DNA of 45,838 nt, taken from a bacterium (GTDB lineage: Bacteria > CAIWAD01). Within the stretch, counting starts at the first letter, position 1. Each line of letters opens with the position of its first letter. The position numbers and the translations under genes were made by a program. Positions 42,036 through 45,838 of the stretch are shown piece by piece. The notes beneath the pieces were generated by a model, which worked only from the letters and a program-made list of their open reading frames with translations, ran no database searches and was not told the DNA's origin. The DNA lies in contig JAUXWS010000043.1 in NCBI GenBank assembly GCA_030685015.1, positions 90,844 through 136,681 of the forward strand, given 5' to 3'.

Positions 42036-43837
42036 CAGATGCGCTCCGGGGCCGGGATGCCCATCAGGTCCAGACCCTGGCGCAGGGCGTGTCCCACAGC
42101 GGCGGTGAGGGCGACGCGCTGGGCGGCCAGGCGCGGATCGTCCACCCGGTCGAACACGCTGTGGGCGTTGAAGAAGCGCGAGAAGCTGCGCGCCAGGTCG
42201 TAGCTGCGCTGGGCCACGCGGGAGGGATTGAGCTGGGCGGCGGCCAGGCGGATCTCGCCGGGCCAGAGGGTCAGATGGGTGAGCAGCTCCACCTCCTCGG
42301 CCTCTCCCAGGAGGTCGAAGTCCGTCACGACGGCGGGATCCAGCCCGCTCTTTCGCACCAGGCTGCCGATGCGGGCCCGGGCGTACTGCAGGTAAGGGCC
42401 GGTGTTGCCGGCCAGGTCGATGCTCTCCTCGGGATCGTACAACATATCGAGGCGGGGCGTGACCTTCAGGATGTAGTAGCGGACGGCTCCCAGGGCGAGG
42501 TCGTGGGCAATGGCCGCCCGGGCCTTCTCCTCCAGGTCGAGACGCTTGCGGCTCTCCTCCATCACGCGGCGGCAGGCGCCCTCCAGCTCGTCCAGCAGGT
42601 CGTCGGCATCCACCACCGTCCCTTCCCGGCTCTTCATCTTGCCGGAGGGCAGATTGACCATGCCGTAGCTGTAGTGGGTCAGGCGTCCCGCCCAGTCATG
42701 GCCCAGGCGCGCCAGGACATGGAAGAGCACGCGGAAGTGGTGCTCCTGCTCGCTGCCCACCACGTAGATCATCTCGTCGAAGCCCAGCTCCCGATGCCGG
42801 GTGACGGCATTGCCCAGATCCTGGGTCATGTAGATGGAGGTGCCATCGGAGCGCAGGAGCACTTTCGGCTCCAGGCCCAGCTCGTCCAGCGGACAGAGCA
42901 CGGCGCCGCCGGCGTCCCGCTGCAGGATGCCCCGCGCCAGGCCCTCCTCCACCTCCGCCTTGCCCAGGAGCCAGGTGTCGCTCTCGAAGTAGATGCGATC
43001 GAAGGCGATCCCCAGGCGTCGATAGGTCTCCTCGTAACCGGCGAGGACCCAGTCGTTCATGCGCCGCCACAAGGCCAGCACCGCGGGATCGCCCGCCTCC
43101 CAGGCCCGCAACATGGCCCCGGCCTCGGCCTGCAGGGCGGATTGCGCCTCGAAGGCGCGCTTCTCCTCGTCCGTCGCCCGGCCAGTCAGCCCGCGCGCCG
43201 ATCGCCAGGCGGCCTCCTCCTCGGCCAGCCGCTGGGCGTACATCACGTAAAACCTGCCCACCAGGTGGTCGCCTTTGAGGCCGCTCGCCTCCGGTGTTTC
43301 TCCCCCGCCCCACTTCCGCCAAGCCAGCATGCTCTTGCAGATGTGGATGCCGCGGTCGTTGATCAGGTTGATGCGCACCACGTCGTGCCCCACGGCGCCC
43401 AGCAGGCGGGAGAGGGCGTCCCCCAGGATGTTGTTGCGCACGTGCCCCAGGTGCTGCGGCTTGTTGGTGTTGGGGCAGCTGAACTCGAGCACGATGCGGC
43501 GCCGCTCGGCGGGCGGCAGGTGGAGCGGCGGCGCGCCCTTCAACCAGGCGCCCAGCACCGAGCCGAACCATTCGGGTCGCGCCAGGCGAAGGTTGAGGTA
43601 GGGACCCGCCGCCTGGGCCGACTGGATGCCAGCCGCGCCGGCGAGGGCCTCCGCCAAGGCGGCGGCGATCTGGAGCGGGGCGCGGCGGCAGGCCTTGGCC
43701 AGAGGGAAACAGGCGAAGGCCATGTCGCCCAGGGCCGGGTCGGGCGGTGGCCCCAGCTGGATGTCGCCGGGGGGCAACTCCACCTGGAAGAGGTCGCGGA
43801 TCAGGCCGGAAAGCCGGGCGGCCAGGGCTTCAATCAT
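42035..43837 (-). CDS. argS: Arginyl-tRNA synthetase
   Basis: 600 residues. ArgRS charges tRNA-Arg. The Add-1 domain (1 to about 110) recognises the D-loop; the class-I signature is PQHLGHVRNNILGDALSRLL (HIGH as HLGH). KMKSREGTVVDADDLLDELE corresponds to the KMSK region in the altered form usual for ArgRS. The DALR anticodon domain closes the chain (ITGPYLQYAR-type segment NTGPYLQYARARIGSL). The start at 43837 overlaps the trmL stop by 8 nt; the upstream in-frame ATG at 43903 lies inside trmL and was rejected. Confidence 0.95.
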   Translation of the reverse strand: MIEALAARLSGLIRDLFQVELPPGDIQLGPPPDPALGDMAFACFPLAKACRRAPLQIAAALAEALAGAAGIQSAQAAGPYLNLRLARPEWFGSVLGAWLKGAPPLHLPPAERRRIVLEFSCPNTNKPQHLGHVRNNILGDALSRLLGAVGHDVVRINLINDRGIHICKSMLAWRKWGGGETPEASGLKGDHLVGRFYVMYAQRLAEEEAAWRSARGLTGRATDEEKRAFEAQSALQAEAGAMLRAWEAGDPAVLALWRRMNDWVLAGYEETYRRLGIAFDRIYFESDTWLLGKAEVEEGLARGILQRDAGGAVLCPLDELGLEPKVLLRSDGTSIYMTQDLGNAVTRHRELGFDEMIYVVGSEQEHHFRVLFHVLARLGHDWAGRLTHYSYGMVNLPSGKMKSREGTVVDADDLLDELEGACRRVMEESRKRLDLEEKARAAIAHDLALGAVRYYILKVTPRLDMLYDPEESIDLAGNTGPYLQYARARIGSLVRKSGLDPAVVTDFDLLGEAEEVELLTHLTLWPGEIRLAAAQLNPSRVAQRSYDLARSFSRFFNAHSVFDRVDDPRLAAQRVALTAAVGHALRQGLDLMGIPAPERI

Positions 43838-44324
43838 GGGTTGCAGGGTCTCCCAGGTTGGTGGTCGGAGTGGGCCATCCCTCAACCTGGCGCAAGCCTT
43901 CATAGAGAGCGACGGCCACGCTGTTGGCCAGGTTGAGGCTGCGTGTGCGGCCAGGCATGGGTATAGTCAGGGCTTGGTCGGCGAACTCGCGCAAGAGGGT
44001 CGCGGGCAAGCCTCGGGATTCACGGCCGAAAACCAAAAAATCTCCAGAGCGGAAGGCGTGCCGGGTATAGGTCTTGCCCAGCTTCGTGGTGAAAAAGAAG
44101 AAGCGCTCCGAACCAAATCGTTCCAGCAAACCATCCAGACTGGGCACCACACGATAAACGGCCCTCTCCCAGTAATCCAGGCCGGCCCGCTTCAAGCGGG
44201 AGTCATCCAATTGATATCCAAGTGGTTCAACCAGGAAGAGACGGCTGCCCGTGCAGGCGCAGAGACGAACGATGCTGCCCGAATTCTGAGGAATCTCCGG
44301 TTCCACCAAGACGACGTTGAACAT
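43830..44324 (-). CDS. trmL: tRNA (cytidine34/uridine34-2'-O)-methyltransferase TrmL
   Basis: 164 residues. TrmL is a SPOUT-fold methyltransferase that methylates the wobble ribose of tRNA-Leu. The family start MFNVVLVEPEIPQNSGSIVR is present, then CACTGSRLFLVEPLGY. The trefoil-knot SAM site is formed by FLVFGRESRGLPATLL, IPMPGRTRSLNLANSVAVAL and the C-terminal helix. The ATG has GGGAGG about 4 nt upstream. It begins the trmL-argS-xthA unit and is divergent from the DUF4384 gene, with 194 nt between starts. I saw no clear sigma-70 boxes there. Confidence 0.92.
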   Translation of the reverse strand: MFNVVLVEPEIPQNSGSIVRLCACTGSRLFLVEPLGYQLDDSRLKRAGLDYWERAVYRVVPSLDGLLERFGSERFFFFTTKLGKTYTRHAFRSGDFLVFGRESRGLPATLLREFADQALTIPMPGRTRSLNLANSVAVALYEGLRQVEGWPTPTTNLGDPATHD

Positions 44325-44518
44325 GCCCCTCCCTGCCTGCCCGCTTGAGGGAAGGTCACAATTGACGCGGCGGCAGGCAATGCGGCTTCCTCAACCGGCG
44401 GTCGATCCTCCTTGGCAGGTCCTGGCAAAAGCGGCATTTTGACCGTCGATGAAACCTGGAGGCCTTGATCCAGGTATGCCCCTCGCGTTCGCACATGCGG
44501 CGCGACAAGGAGGATCCC

Positions 44519-45811
44519 ATGAAAGGCACCCTGACCTGGGCCCTGGCCCTGATCTTGATGACAAACATTGGCTGGAGCAGCCGTCGGGGGCAGGAGGCCC
44601 GCGTGGAGATCTCGCTCGATCAGCGCGAGGTCTTCACCAGTGAGCCCTATCGCCTGACGCTGCAACCTCTCGCCGATGGATTCATGTATGTCTACGCCCT
44701 GGATGCCGGCGGCTATGTCAGCCTCCTCTATCCCGTCCTGGCCGAGGATGGCCGTGGCCAGGCGCGGGCCGGGCATCCCGTGGTGCTGGACCCGCTCTAC
44801 GCCGGCTCCACGCCCGGCATCGAGCAGCTGGTGGTCGTCCACACCCGCGAGCATCGGCCCATCCGCAGCTCCCGCCACCATTTCCTGGCCCCGGATCCGG
44901 GCGACCTGCCCGACATCCACGCCCGGCTGACCCGCAGCGAGAAGGAGTTGGGCAACTACGCCACGGCCCTCCTCACCGTCATGGCGACCAATGTCCACGA
45001 GGCGGCCGTCGCCGACGATGACGACGTGGAGCGGAATGTCCACGTGGGCTTGTCCATCCATCAGCACCATTACGACTACTGGTGCCCCTACTGCGACTGC
45101 TGGCACCCCGCCTGCACGTCCCACCGTTGCTGGTGCGGGTGGGAGGTGGTGCACCACTACCATGCCCACTCCCACTATGGACACTGCTTCCTCTGGGGTC
45201 CATGGCATTCCTGGTGGCGTCCGCCCGTCTACTACGTCTATGTGCGCGGGGGAAGCCCCTGGGACTATGACACACGTCCCTGGCGGGCCCGCTCGGTGTG
45301 GGGGGCCAACCGGCATTACAGCGAGCGCTGGCGGCAGACCGAGTCGCCCCGCTTGACGGACCCCGGCCAGTGGGTCGAGGCGCCGGCGCGCCGCACCGAC
45401 GACAAGCCGGAGTTCGTGGACATCAGGAAGCGTCTCGATCCGGGCTACGGTGAGAAGCCCCTGCCCCGCCCGCCCAGCATCCTCAGCACGGAGCAGCCGG
45501 GCGATGGCTCGGCCGGGCCAGGGTGGCGATCCTCGGTCATCAGCACCGACGACAAGGGAGGAAAGCCTGGCGAGCGCATCCGGCCCGATCAATTGATGCC
45601 AGAATTGGAGAAGGAGGCGCCGGCCACGACCAAGAGCCCCAAGCGGCCGAAGCAGAAAGGCACGGTGACGGACAAGAAGGCCAAGCAGGATGCCAAGGCC
45701 ACCGAGGCCACCCCGACCAAAAAGCCGGAAAGCAAGCCGGAGGCCAGCCCCACCAACAAGGAGGCCCCTCCGTCCAGCACTCCCCAGGAGAAGCCGTCCA
45801 AACCGACGTAG
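44519..45811 (+). CDS. Secreted DUF4384 protein with Cys/His/Trp/Tyr-rich middle and Lys-rich tail
   Basis: 430 residues with a signal peptide (about 1-20). A DUF4384-like beta domain (about 25-130: FTSEPYRLTLQPLADGFMYV, then YALDAGGYVSLLYPV) is followed by a helical segment. Residues about 180-280 are exceptionally rich in His, Trp, Tyr and Cys (WCPYCDCWHPACTSHRCWC, HHYHAHSHYGHC), with repeated short motifs. That composition suggests metal binding or a cross-linked structural role on the cell surface. The last 90 residues are Lys/Pro/Ser/Thr-rich and probably disordered. The ATG at 44519 has AAGGAGG about 6 nt upstream. It is divergent from trmL. The function is unknown. Confidence 0.7.
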   Translation: MKGTLTWALALILMTNIGWSSRRGQEARVEISLDQREVFTSEPYRLTLQPLADGFMYVYALDAGGYVSLLYPVLAEDGRGQARAGHPVVLDPLYAGSTPGIEQLVVVHTREHRPIRSSRHHFLAPDPGDLPDIHARLTRSEKELGNYATALLTVMATNVHEAAVADDDDVERNVHVGLSIHQHHYDYWCPYCDCWHPACTSHRCWCGWEVVHHYHAHSHYGHCFLWGPWHSWWRPPVYYVYVRGGSPWDYDTRPWRARSVWGANRHYSERWRQTESPRLTDPGQWVEAPARRTDDKPEFVDIRKRLDPGYGEKPLPRPPSILSTEQPGDGSAGPGWRSSVISTDDKGGKPGERIRPDQLMPELEKEAPATTKSPKRPKQKGTVTDKKAKQDAKATEATPTKKPESKPEASPTNKEAPPSSTPQEKPSKPT

Positions 45812-45838
45812 CCCCGTTCCTGAGCAGGACCCGTCATC

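Overview
This window is GC-rich bacterial DNA carrying almost nothing but protein genes; I saw no tRNA, rRNA or CRISPR array. Three things point to a Gram-negative, motile member of the FCB superphylum, probably one of its less-studied lineages: a secreted protease ending in a PNPFNP-type C-terminal sorting domain, a lamin-tail secreted protein with a similar end domain, and an outer-membrane barrel. This placement is an inference from domain style; there is no marker in the window that fixes the phylum.

Layout. 1-4272: lipid and amino-acid catabolism. A biotin-dependent acyl-CoA carboxyltransferase start (partial) lies divergent from a membrane Fe-S ETF:quinone oxidoreductase (EtfD/EMO type), which converges on etfB-etfA, so ETF and its membrane oxidase are coded together. 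4435-18703: a run of minus-strand housekeeping genes: scpA-scpB-rluB-cmk-plsC (start and stop codons overlapping or nearly so), an aminotransferase, rpsA, mtaB, a large secreted M36-like metalloprotease, an alkyltransferase-like DNA repair protein and tgt. 18843-20343: a tiny putative membrane protein facing a metal permease fused to an HMA domain. 20423-26033: an envelope module of ECF sigma factor, zinc-less anti-sigma protein with HEAT repeats, a bactofilin-like/outer-membrane-barrel fusion and a secreted toastrack protein, preceded by a lamin-tail protein.

26163-41074: a long flagellar operon read as flhB-flhA-HD-GYP response regulator-flhF-flhG-small membrane protein-[IS]-fliA-118 aa protein-HDOD protein-half histidine kinase-AMIN/TPR membrane protein-half histidine kinase. 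Nearly every junction overlaps. A 1576-bp IS1182-like element has inserted exactly at the stop codon of the gene before fliA. Two proteins carry the phospho-acceptor H-box of histidine kinases but no ATPase domain, and FlhG has lost its P-loop lysines. 41217-44324: trmL-argS-exonuclease III, coupled. 44519-45811: a secreted DUF4384 protein with a Cys/His/Trp/Tyr-rich middle.

The most unusual signal is outside the genes. Four intergenic or gene-end sites fit the sigma-54 (-24/-12) consensus. One perfect match drives a 138-nt stretch with no gene that ends in a strong terminator (candidate sRNA). One near-perfect match sits 12 nt before the ribosome-binding site of a 57-codon ORF, another precedes the secreted metalloprotease, and a weaker one precedes a second structured, terminated intergenic stretch. 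Together they suggest a sigma-54 regulon of small RNAs, a microprotein and a secreted protease.
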